9,168 nt of DNA. Origin: Butyricicoccus sp. Lineage in GTDB: Bacteria > Bacillota > Clostridia > Oscillospirales > Butyricicoccaceae. The stretch spans positions 1 through 9,168 of the forward strand of contig JAHHRJ010000065.1 of NCBI GenBank assembly GCA_020025885.1, read 5' to 3'. The notes below the pieces were generated by a model. That model did no database searches and was not told the DNA's origin. It saw only the letters and a list, made by a program, of their open reading frames with translations. This document shows positions 1-5,405 of this stretch, one piece after another; position 1 is the first letter of the stretch, and every line of letters starts with the position of its first letter. The translations under genes were made by a program, and so were the position numbers.

Positions 1-84
1 GTAATCTAACAAATTTTTACCATGTGGGTGTCCAACTTGCACTTGCAATTTACGAACATATTTTTATATAAAAATAGACAAAAA

Positions 85-110
85 GGGCGCTCCCATTTTT
101 GGGAACGCCC
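85..110 (-). terminator. Intrinsic terminator of the PTS/nagB operon
   Basis: A 10-bp stem with one mismatch (GGGCGCTCCC against GGGAACGCCC) and an ATTTTT loop lies 16 bp beyond the nagB stop codon. On the minus strand it is followed by TTTTTGTCTATTTTT, a good U-tract. It marks the 3' end of the EIIA-EIIB-nagB operon. Positions 1-84 beyond it hold no gene I can support. Confidence 0.88.
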
Positions 111-126
111 TGAAAGTTTGCGGAAA

Positions 127-855
127 TTAGTCACAGAGGGAAAGCGCGTCTGCGTCTGCAACAACAGTCACATCTGGATGCAGCTGAAGAATAGAAGCAG
201 GAACACGTGGGGTGATTGGTCCGAAGAATGCCTTCTTTACGATCTCTGCCTTGTCCTTGCCGCTAACAACAACCAGAATCTTCTTTGCAGCCATGATGGT
301 GCCGATGCCCATGGTGTATGCCTGACGCGGTACATCGTCAATCGAAGCAAAGAAGCGCTTGTTTGCCTCAATGGTGCTCTCCTGAAGGTCAACACAGTTG
401 GTACCCTTGGTGAACACGTCCGCAGGCTCGTTAAAGCCGATATGTCCGTTATGACCCATGCCCAGCAGCTGGAGATCTACGCCGCCCAAATCTTCAATGA
501 TGCGGTCATACTCTGCACAAGCCTTGTCTGCATCTGGCTCTTCGCCGTTGGGAATATTGAGGTTGTCAAAGTTAATGTTGATATGATTGAACAGATTGTC
601 CTTCATAAAGTAATCATAGCTCTGGTCGTTGGACTTTGGCAGTCCGCGGTACTCGTCCAGATTGGCTGTTTTCACCTCAGAAAAGTCTAGATCACCCTTC
701 TTGTGCCACTCAATAAGCTGTTTGTAGGTTCCAACAGGGGAGGAACCGGTTGCAAGACCCAGAACACAGTCTGGCTTCATAATAACCTGTGCGGAAATGA
801 TATTTGCCGCCTTACGGCTCATATCATTGTAATCCTTTGCAGCAATGATTCTCAT
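127..855 (-). CDS. nagB: Glucosamine-6-phosphate deaminase NagB
   Basis: This 242-residue cytoplasmic enzyme converts glucosamine-6-phosphate to fructose-6-phosphate and ammonia, feeding amino sugars into glycolysis. The length fits the short Firmicutes NagB form. Visible family motifs are GLATGSSPVGTY (residues 33-44, phosphate binding), ANLDEYRGL (64-72, with the catalytic-region Asp67) and GMGHNGHIGFNEP (132-144, with the active-site His138 and Glu143). The Asp seen before GH in the E. coli enzyme is Asn136 here, which I recall as usual in Gram-positive NagB. The start ATG follows AAAGGAGAG at good spacing. It is the last gene of an operon with PTS EIIA and EIIB genes; the 82-bp gap to the EIIB gene shows no clear terminator or promoter. 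The context suggests the PTS imports N-acetylglucosamine or glucosamine. No nagA deacetylase gene is present in the window. Confidence 0.96.
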   Translation of the reverse strand: MRIIAAKDYNDMSRKAANIISAQVIMKPDCVLGLATGSSPVGTYKQLIEWHKKGDLDFSEVKTANLDEYRGLPKSNDQSYDYFMKDNLFNHININFDNLNIPNGEEPDADKACAEYDRIIEDLGGVDLQLLGMGHNGHIGFNEPADVFTKGTNCVDLQESTIEANKRFFASIDDVPRQAYTMGIGTIMAAKKILVVVSGKDKAEIVKKAFFGPITPRVPASILQLHPDVTVVADADALSLCD

Positions 856-937
856 AATAGATCTCTCCTTTTAATTTTAAATACCACACACCGTGAAGTG
901 CATAATATTGTTTGTGGGGGATATGTTAGCGATTTGA

Positions 938-1300
938 TCAGCCAACAAGCGCTTTGAGTGCGTCTGTGACAAGACTTACTTTCTTGCCGATGATCAGCTG
1001 TACCTTGGTCTTTTCTGGGCGCATCAGTCCAGCAATGCCAGTGGACTTGATGGGCTTTTCGTTTACTAAGCTTGCGTCTTTCACTTCCAAACGCAGGCGG
1101 CTGACACAGTGATCAAAAGAGACTAAATTTCCAGCACCGCCTAGATTATCTAAAATCACCTGCGCGAGACCAGTATAGTCTTCTTCTGCCAGATAGTTCT
1201 TTCCTGTGGTGGTGTTTTTTGATTTGGGCTTGCGCATAAAATAAAAAACAGCACCAAAAATGAGGACTGTAACAACACATAAAATGAGTGCGGTTTGCAT
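938..1300 (-). CDS. PTS EIIB (glucose/GlcNAc family) with N-terminal membrane anchor
   Basis: The protein has 120 residues. Residues 2-22 form one hydrophobic membrane helix, followed by a short basic linker (RKPKSK). Residues about 42-119 form a glucose-family PTS EIIB domain with the phospho-acceptor Cys65 in SFDHCVSRLRLEVKD and the conserved GIAGLMRPEKTKVQLIIG stretch. EIIB accepts phosphate from EIIA and passes it to the sugar held by EIIC. Here it is encoded alone and not fused to EIIC, so it must pair with a permease encoded elsewhere. A GGAGG ribosome binding site lies 8 nt before the ATG. The gene follows the EIIA gene by 19 bp, so the two are surely co-transcribed. Sugar specificity cannot be read from this domain; N-acetylglucosamine or glucosamine is inferred from nagB. 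The anchor may hold EIIB next to its EIIC partner. Confidence 0.9.
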   Translation of the reverse strand: MQTALILCVVTVLIFGAVFYFMRKPKSKNTTTGKNYLAEEDYTGLAQVILDNLGGAGNLVSFDHCVSRLRLEVKDASLVNEKPIKSTGIAGLMRPEKTKVQLIIGKKVSLVTDALKALVG

Positions 1301-1319
1301 ATGTAAAACCTCCGGATAT

Positions 1320-1814
1320 TTACTTTTTCAGTGTTAGGAGTGTATCCATTACGTTTACAGTATCTCCAGTTGCTGCAATAGAGACTTCCTTAAAGTCATC
1401 CGGATTGCAGATAATGACTGGAACGATTGTGTCATAACCAGCTGCACGAATGGCAGATGCGTCAAATGTAAGCAGTGTGTCACCAGCCTTGACTTTGTCG
1501 CCGGTTGCACAATGCGCAGTGAAGTACTGTCCCTTGAGCATAACGGTATCCAGTCCAACATGGATCAGCATTTCTACACCATCCGACATTTCCAAAGATA
1601 CGGCATGTCCAGTATCAAACATCATAGAAACAATGGCATCAACAGGGGCAACAACTTTGTCATCAGATGGTTCGATCGCACAGCCCTTGCCGAGGATCTC
1701 CTGAGAAAAAGTAGGATCGTTGACAGCGGATAGCGGGCAAACTTTACCAGATAATGGAGCAGCGATTTGCAGGCTATTCTCATTGTTGAACATACGCTTG
1801 AGTTTGGAAAACAT
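1320..1814 (-). CDS. PTS EIIA, glucose family (Crr-like), free-standing
   Basis: This is a 164-residue soluble EIIA of the glucose family. Residues 18-40 (IAAPLSGKVCPLSAVNDPTF region) open the beta-sandwich. The two active-site histidines are His70 (FDTGHAVSL) and His85 (LIHVGLDTV); His85 corresponds to the phosphorylated His90 of E. coli EIIA-Glc. It takes phosphate from HPr and gives it to EIIB. An upstream in-frame TTG would add four residues, but the AGAAAGG ribosome binding site directly abuts that TTG and fits only the ATG ending at 1814 (12-nt spacing, slightly long). It is the first gene of the operon EIIA-EIIB-nagB, behind a promoter, a RAT site and a terminator. Family identity is near certain; the cognate sugar is inferred from nagB. 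Confidence 0.94.
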   Translation of the reverse strand: MFSKLKRMFNNENSLQIAAPLSGKVCPLSAVNDPTFSQEILGKGCAIEPSDDKVVAPVDAIVSMMFDTGHAVSLEMSDGVEMLIHVGLDTVMLKGQYFTAHCATGDKVKAGDTLLTFDASAIRAAGYDTIVPVIICNPDDFKEVSIAATGDTVNVMDTLLTLKK

Positions 1815-1870
1815 GGGTAATGACAACCTTTCTAATGTACATGAATTTTTATATCATACAGGCATAAATA

Positions 1871-1924
1871 AAAACCAAACTTCTATGCAGGCAATAAAAA
1901 AGATTGCCGAAGAAATTTGGTTTT
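1871..1924 (-). terminator. Conditional leader terminator overlapping the RAT site
   Basis: On the minus strand AAAACCAAA (1916-1924) can pair with TTTGGTTTT (1871-1879). Above it are GAAG/CTTC pairing (1880-1883 with 1909-1912) and GGCAAT/ATTGCC (1890-1895 with 1903-1908) closing a 7-nt loop. The RNA then continues into a U-rich stretch (TTTTTATTTA). The 5' arm shares 1919-1924 with the 3' end of the RAT site, so the two structures exclude each other, as in BglG/LicT-controlled leaders. It lies between the promoter and the EIIA gene and would stop transcription when the antiterminator protein is inactive. Confidence 0.85.
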
Positions 1925-1947
1925 GCCTACACGACCAATAACAATCC
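1919..1947 (-). promoter_or_regulatory. RAT antiterminator site (BglG/LicT/SacY family target)
   Basis: Read on the minus strand, this 29-nt element begins GGATTGTTATTG and ends GTAGGCAAAACC. This closely follows the ribonucleic antiterminator consensus as I recall it for licS/bglP/sacB leaders (GGATTGTTACTG...AGCAGGCAAAACC). It begins about 28 nt downstream of the predicted transcription start. A BglG-family protein, itself controlled by PTS phosphorylation on PRD domains, would bind the RNA hairpin and prevent the overlapping terminator. The protein is not encoded in this window. The match resembles the LicT/SacT class more than the GlcT class. Confidence 0.87.
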
Positions 1948-1981
1948 AAAGCTAAAATTGTGAACAAATTTTATTAAAACC

Positions 1982-2010
1982 ATTGTATCAAAGCGTATTT
2001 GGAATGTCAA
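1982..2010 (-). promoter_or_regulatory. Sigma-A promoter of the PTS/nagB operon
   Basis: On the minus strand, a perfect TTGACA (-35, 2005-2010) and TACAAT (-10, 1982-1987) are separated by 17 bp. The predicted start lies near 1975, leaving an untranslated leader of about 160 nt that holds the RAT site and conditional terminator. The strong core promoter fits a system controlled mainly by antitermination. Confidence 0.85.
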
Positions 2011-2089
2011 GTGTGCTTTTGATAAAGTAGTTGTTGAAACAGTTGAAAATATGATAGAATATTACGGAAATAAAAATGATAATCAGCAG

Positions 2090-2118
2090 TTTACAGTACA
2101 GGGTGCACAAAATATAAT
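2090..2118 (+). promoter_or_regulatory. Sigma-A promoter of the rRNA methyltransferase gene
   Basis: TTTACA (2090-2095) and a perfect TATAAT (2113-2118) are separated by 17 bp, 83 bp upstream of the chosen start codon. It is divergent from the PTS promoter, with about 80 bp between the two -35 boxes. A weaker second possibility is TTGTTG (2031-2036) with TAGAAT (2055-2060). Confidence 0.75.
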
Positions 2119-2201
2119 CTAAATTGGTAAGAAGTGATCAAAGCGAGAATATGGTTGTGAGACCAAAATAAGAATGCATAATGAAAACAGGAGGATATGG
2201 T

Positions 2202-3563
2202 ATGGAATTACCAGTTAAATTTTTGCAGAGAATGCAAACATTATTGGGGGAGGAGTATCCTGCATTTATAGAGGCAATGGGAAAAGGACGCTCTTATGGA
2301 TTGCGTCGGAATCCCTTGAAACAAGGGGGAGAAAGGCTGGAGCTTGGGGAACGGTTTGGTTTAAAACCGATCCCATGGGCAGAGCAGGGGTTTTACTATG
2401 ATCCAGACAGCAGACCCGGCAGACACCCATACTATGAAGCGGGACTTTATTATATTCAGGAGCCCTCAGCAATGGCAGTCGGTGCGATGGCAGCACCAGA
2501 GCCAGGGATGCGTGTACTGGATCTATGTGCAGCGCCGGGCGGGAAGACAACGCATCTGGCAGGCTATTTGCAGGGGAAGGGGATTTTGGTTGCAAACGAA
2601 ATTCACGCAGCACGTGCAAAAATTCTGGCGCAGAGTGTAGAGCGTGCGGGCATTGTAAACTGCCTTGTGACCAATGAAACACCGCAGAGACTTGCAGAAC
2701 GCTTTGCAGGTTACTTTGACTGTATTGTAGTGGATGCGCCGTGCTCTGGAGAGGGCATGTTCCGAAAAGAAGAAATTGCAGTGACCGAATGGATGCCGGA
2801 TGCACCAACAAAATGTGCAGAGAGACAGGCGGAAATTTTGGACAGCGCGGCGGTGATGCTGAAACCAAATGGTAAAATCGTTTACTCCACCTGTACGTTT
2901 GCGCCAGAAGAGAATGAGGGCAGTGTACAAGCGTTCTTAGAGCGACATCCTATATTCTCGGTTGCCGAAGTGCCGCAGCAGGTTTATTTTGCGTCGGGGC
3001 ATCCTGAATGGATTACAGATGGCATACCAGAACTGACCAAAACATGCCGTTTATTTCCACATAAACTGGACGGAGAAGGACATTTTGCGGCGGTACTTGT
3101 ACAGAATGGAGAGCCACAGGAAACACTGGAGCCACAGGCAGCAAAAGTGCTGAAAGATAAGGAAATCTCGCAGGAATACCGTGCATTTGAAAAAGAAACA
3201 CTTGCAAGAAGTTTCACGCGCCTGATGCGCGGCGGCGATCAGCTTTGGGCACTTCCGGAAGATATGCCGGATAGCAGCGGACTGCGTGTATTGCGTCAGG
3301 GCTTACAGCTCGGAACGGTAAAGAAAGGACGCTTTGAGCCGTCTCATGCGTTGGCAATGGCTTTGGGGACAGAGGATGTACAGCGTGTACTAAATCTAAC
3401 AGTAGAGGAGAGCGTCCCTTATCTTTGTGGACAGGCATTGCCGTGCACAGGAGAAAATGGCTGGACTTTGGTTCTGGTGGATGGGATCTCGCTTGGCTGG
3501 GGCAAGGTCAGCGGCGGCATACTCAAAAATCATTATCCGAAAGGATTGCGCTGGAATGGGTGA
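2202..3563 (+). CDS. RsmF-like rRNA cytosine-C5 methyltransferase (NOL1/NOP2/Sun family)
   Basis: This 453-residue SAM-dependent RNA methyltransferase probably makes m5C in 16S rRNA. The N-terminal region has YGLRRNP (residues 32-38). The Rossmann core holds motif I, LDLCAAPGGKTTHLA (106-120), for SAM binding. Motif IV, VVDAPCSGEGMFRK (176-189), carries Cys181, and motif VI, IVYSTCTFAPEENEG (226-240), carries catalytic Cys231; both cysteines are as expected. PCSGEGMF is characteristic of the RsmF branch. The C-terminal part (about 290-453) is the family's PUA-like RNA-binding portion and ends in the typical KNHYPKGLRW. An ATG at 2181 would add seven residues, but AGGAGG at 2189-2194 sits 7 nt before the ATG at 2202, so that start is chosen. 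It is transcribed away from the PTS operon and looks functionally unrelated to it. Exact target base and numbering are not visible. Confidence 0.93.
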   Translation: MELPVKFLQRMQTLLGEEYPAFIEAMGKGRSYGLRRNPLKQGGERLELGERFGLKPIPWAEQGFYYDPDSRPGRHPYYEAGLYYIQEPSAMAVGAMAAPEPGMRVLDLCAAPGGKTTHLAGYLQGKGILVANEIHAARAKILAQSVERAGIVNCLVTNETPQRLAERFAGYFDCIVVDAPCSGEGMFRKEEIAVTEWMPDAPTKCAERQAEILDSAAVMLKPNGKIVYSTCTFAPEENEGSVQAFLERHPIFSVAEVPQQVYFASGHPEWITDGIPELTKTCRLFPHKLDGEGHFAAVLVQNGEPQETLEPQAAKVLKDKEISQEYRAFEKETLARSFTRLMRGGDQLWALPEDMPDSSGLRVLRQGLQLGTVKKGRFEPSHALAMALGTEDVQRVLNLTVEESVPYLCGQALPCTGENGWTLVLVDGISLGWGKVSGGILKNHYPKGLRWNG

Positions 3564-3661
3564 AACAATGCGGTCAGACCATGACTGCATCCAAACCGCT
3601 GGATTTTGTAGAAATGTATGAAAATGGGGGATTTGTTGAGCTTGTGGATTGCATTACCTAG
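3560..3661 (+). CDS. Possible 33-residue coupled peptide after the methyltransferase gene
   Basis: An open frame starts with GTG overlapping the methyltransferase stop codon (GTGA) and ends at TAG 3659-3661. It encodes a peptide ending MTASKPLDFVEMYENGGF plus VELVDCIT. The codons look protein-like, but there is no well-placed ribosome binding site and I recognise no family. It could be a translationally coupled micropeptide, the remnant of a lost gene, or chance. The methyltransferase already has its normal C-terminus, so it is not needed as an extension. Confidence 0.2.
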   Translation: MKQCGQTMTASKPLDFVEMYENGGFVELVDCIT

Positions 3662-3678
3662 CAATCTAGTAGTATAAT
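3649..3678 (+). promoter_or_regulatory. Promoter of the small membrane protein gene
   Basis: TTGCAT (3649-3654) and a perfect TATAAT (3673-3678) are separated by 18 bp, 57 bp before the start codon at 3736. Directly downstream lies a tandem duplication of ATATATCAGA (3682-3691 and 3692-3701), which would fall over the predicted transcription start. Confidence 0.6.
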
Positions 3679-3735
3679 TATATATATCAGAATATATCAG
3701 AAAGCTGATGATGAGCCAGAGAAAGCAGGTGTGCC

Positions 3736-4014
3736 ATGAGTAAATGGAGGAAAGCTGGGATTTTGTGTGGGCTCATGGGGCTTGCATGCTGGGGCATTAT
3801 TTTTCTAGCTGGTGTATCTTATCCACATGTTTTATTTCGGATCTTGATGCCGCTCGGGTTGTTTTTGGTCTTTTTCTCCCTGCCTTTGCTTGTGCTCTCT
3901 TGGATTGGGACTATATATCAGGAGATCCACGCGAAGAATTATCTCATTGCAGCATTTTGGATCATTGGTGCGGCAATCTGGATTCTTTTGGAAATCCCGA
4001 AATTTCTTTCGTAG
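3736..4014 (+). CDS. Small hypothetical membrane protein, three predicted helices
   Basis: The 92-residue protein starts with a basic end (MSKWRK). Hydrophobic segments at about 7-26, 33-57 and 70-87 are each long enough to cross the membrane, with a short polar loop (YQEIHAKN, about 61-68) before the last. I recognise no family. The start ATG is preceded by a modest purine-rich AGAAAGCAGG. Its own promoter and the intrinsic terminator at 4219-4244 would make it a short single-gene or near single-gene unit. It lies between the methyltransferase gene and the convergent TSCPD operon, with no neighbour that explains its role. Length, composition and Shine-Dalgarno support a real gene; function is unknown. 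Confidence 0.7.
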   Translation: MSKWRKAGILCGLMGLACWGIIFLAGVSYPHVLFRILMPLGLFLVFFSLPLLVLSWIGTIYQEIHAKNYLIAAFWIIGAAIWILLEIPKFLS

Positions 4015-4218
4015 GTTTGCTGAAAAATCAAATGGACCACAGAGACGGCACAGTATGAAATCAGCATTCCGCATAAAATACATGCGACGATTTTGGATGT
4101 TTCACAGCTTGATTTTCTCACAAAATGCGTATATCCTATTACATATCATTCTGGTATGCCAGTTGGAAAATCAGGAGGTGTCAACATGAAAACATTCAGC
4201 AAGAATGCGTTAAAAATA
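4015..4218 (+). other. Region without a convincing gene; start-less open frame and strong SD/ATG
   Basis: From 4026 to the TAG at 4312-4314 one frame stays open for 95 codons. Its first part looks protein-like (for example YEISIPHKIHATILDVSQLD), but it has no ATG near its beginning and no ribosome binding site there. A strong AGGAGGTG at 4173-4180 precedes an ATG at 4186 in the same frame. That start would encode 42 residues and run straight through the terminator at 4219-4244. A second small frame, 4055-4189, ends in a 4-bp ATGA overlap with that ATG. The stretch may be a decayed gene or a leader peptide. I recognise no family. Confidence 0.3.
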
Positions 4219-4250
4219 CGCGGAATCCATCGAGGATTCCTGCGTTTTTT
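4219..4250 (+). terminator. Intrinsic terminator downstream of the small membrane protein gene
   Basis: CGC plus GGAATCC (4219-4228) pairs with GGATTCC plus GCG (4234-4244), with one bulged T and a 5-nt loop, followed by six T residues. An A-rich run upstream (4212-4216) can extend the stem against the T-run. It ends plus-strand transcription from the small membrane protein gene, and lies inside the short open frame that starts at 4186. Confidence 0.82.
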
Positions 4251-4321
4251 GCCTTGCATCTACACACTCACTGCGAAAAATTCGTCGATTTCTTTGTTTT
4301 TAGATACGCCCTAGATAACAA

Positions 4322-4350
4322 AAAGCCCCGAACGAATCGTTCGGGGCTTT
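4322..4350 (-). terminator. Terminator of the UPF0340-HAD-TSCPD operon
   Basis: AAAGCCCCGAACGA and TCGTTCGGGGCTTT form a near-perfect palindrome with only a few loop bases. On the minus strand it is followed by TTTTTGTT, a good U-tract. It lies 32 bp beyond the TSCPD gene. It may also catch plus-strand transcripts, though the T-run in that direction is short. Confidence 0.88.
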
Positions 4351-4382
4351 CAGCATGCCAAAAAGTCAACGTATCTGTTTGG

Positions 4383-4643
4383 TTACGCCTTAGCAGTTTC
4401 CAGTACCTGATGCAGGCATTTTGCCAGCTGATCGGAACAGGAAGTGCCCTTACCACCACAATCAATACCGGTGAATACCTTTTCGATCTGCGATACGGTC
4501 ATGCCATCAATCACGGCACTGATGGCTTTCAGGTTGCCATTGCATCCGCCTGTGAAAGAAACGTTGTGTACAACGTCACCGTCCAGATCGAATTCAATGA
4601 GGCGTGCACATACGCCCTGTGGCTTACACATATAGTGCTGCAT
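4383..4643 (-). CDS. TSCPD domain protein, TIGR03905 type
   Basis: This 86-residue Cys-rich protein has the TSCPD-domain signature: FTGGCNGNLKAISAVIDG (residues 30-47), then GIDCGGKGTSCSDQLAKCL (59-77). Cysteines lie at 6, 12, 34, 62, 69 and 76. The set suggests metal (zinc) binding, as inferred for the TSCPD domain also found in some ribonucleotide reductases and nucleotide-related proteins. I know of no established reaction for the stand-alone form. A good AAAGGAG lies 9 nt before the ATG. It is the last gene of an operon, 26 bp after the HAD hydrolase gene, and is followed by a strong terminator. Family assignment is from recognition of the motif pattern; function is unknown. Confidence 0.87.
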   Translation of the reverse strand: MQHYMCKPQGVCARLIEFDLDGDVVHNVSFTGGCNGNLKAISAVIDGMTVSQIEKVFTGIDCGGKGTSCSDQLAKCLHQVLETAKA

Positions 4644-4669
4644 GGAATAAGTCTCCTTTGAGAATGAAA

Positions 4670-5380
4670 TTATTTCAGAAAACGCGCACGAATCAGATCG
4701 GCAGCGTGCTGAAAATCGGGGGATTCGAGGAAGTCAAAGTCAGCAGTAACACTGTTTCCTTCGTGGACGTGCAGCCATAGACCGGAAATTCCAACGGCAT
4801 GCGCGCCAACGATATCATGATCAAAGTTATCTCCAACCATGAGTGCTTCCTCTGGCTGACAGCTTGCTTTTTTCAGTGCCAGCTCGAAAATCGCGGGATC
4901 TGGCTTATCTCTGCCAGCTTCTTCGCTTGTTACCAGAAAGTCAATTTGATCGGCGATCCCTAAAAGACAGAGCTTGTGCGCCTGCATGCCGACCAGCATA
5001 TTGGTGCATACACCAATTTTAACACCATGCGCATGCAAATCGGCAAACAGTTCGGAAACACCATCACGGATCTTAGTATGTGCAAGTACACCCTGCCAAT
5101 ATAAGTTATCTAACGCTTCGATATGCGCGATGGGATTGATGCCGTAAGACTCTAAGGCATATTGTGCCCAGAGCGCACGGTCATGAATCTCTGGTTCGCG
5201 CGGCAGACGAGCGGTAAATGTACGACGTGCTTGCTGCATCCGCTCAGAAAAATCTTCGGCGGACAAGCTAAAATGCTCCGCAGCATACTGACCGCAGCGA
5301 GCAAAGCCCTCTCGATTGCCAGCTTTAAAGCTACTGTATAACGTATCGTCTAAATCAAAAAAGATCGTTTTGAGTTGCAT
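4670..5380 (-). CDS. HAD-superfamily hydrolase (class IA, YjjG/phosphoglycolate phosphatase-like)
   Basis: The 236-residue cytoplasmic phosphatase shows all four HAD motifs. Motif I is FFDLDDT (residues 7-13) with nucleophile Asp9 and acid/base Asp11, motif II has Thr126 in GVCTN, motif III has Lys159 in GRDKPDPAIF, and motif IV is MVGDNFDHD (181-189). A helical cap between residues about 15 and 100 marks class IA. The substrate cannot be read; nucleotide monophosphatases of the YjjG type and phosphoglycolate phosphatases share this layout. The open frame extends 48 residues further upstream, but that part overlaps the preceding gene. CAAGGAAAG lies just upstream of the ATG ending at 5380, so that start is chosen. 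It sits 25 bp after the UPF0340 gene and 26 bp before the TSCPD gene, in one operon. Confidence 0.92.
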   Translation of the reverse strand: MQLKTIFFDLDDTLYSSFKAGNREGFARCGQYAAEHFSLSAEDFSERMQQARRTFTARLPREPEIHDRALWAQYALESYGINPIAHIEALDNLYWQGVLAHTKIRDGVSELFADLHAHGVKIGVCTNMLVGMQAHKLCLLGIADQIDFLVTSEEAGRDKPDPAIFELALKKASCQPEEALMVGDNFDHDIVGAHAVGISGLWLHVHEGNSVTADFDFLESPDFQHAADLIRARFLK

Positions 5381-5405
5381 AGATTCTTTCCTTGCTATGA
5401 AAATT

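Noticed and set aside
1..84. Short promoter-like AT-rich stretches beyond the nagB terminator
   Set aside because: No properly spaced -35/-10 pair serving a visible gene, and the short open frames end within the window edge.
22..690. Plus-strand open frame of 222 codons opposite nagB
   Set aside because: It is antisense to a complete nagB, crosses the operon terminator and has no ribosome binding site.
856..937. Search for a separate nagB promoter or a terminator between the EIIB and nagB genes
   Set aside because: No convincing -35/-10 pair and no stable hairpin with a U-tract; nagB is best treated as part of the PTS operon.
1815..1826. TTG start adding four residues to the EIIA protein
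   Set aside because: The AGAAAGG ribosome binding site directly abuts this TTG, leaving no spacer; the ATG ending at 1814 fits better.
1987..2001. CcpA cre-like sequence (ATCAAAGCGTATTTG) between the -35 and -10 boxes of the PTS promoter
   Set aside because: The central AAAGCG and position look suggestive, but several conserved cre positions mismatch. It is too weak to list without a genome-derived motif. ATCAAAGCG also recurs at 2137-2145, which suggests chance.
2181..2201. Earlier ATG for the methyltransferase
   Set aside because: The AGGAGG lies between this ATG and the one at 2202, and serves the later start with 7-nt spacing.
4125..4661. Plus-strand open frame of 178 codons across the terminators and the TSCPD gene
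   Set aside because: Most of it is antisense to the well-supported TSCPD gene and it runs through two terminator hairpins.
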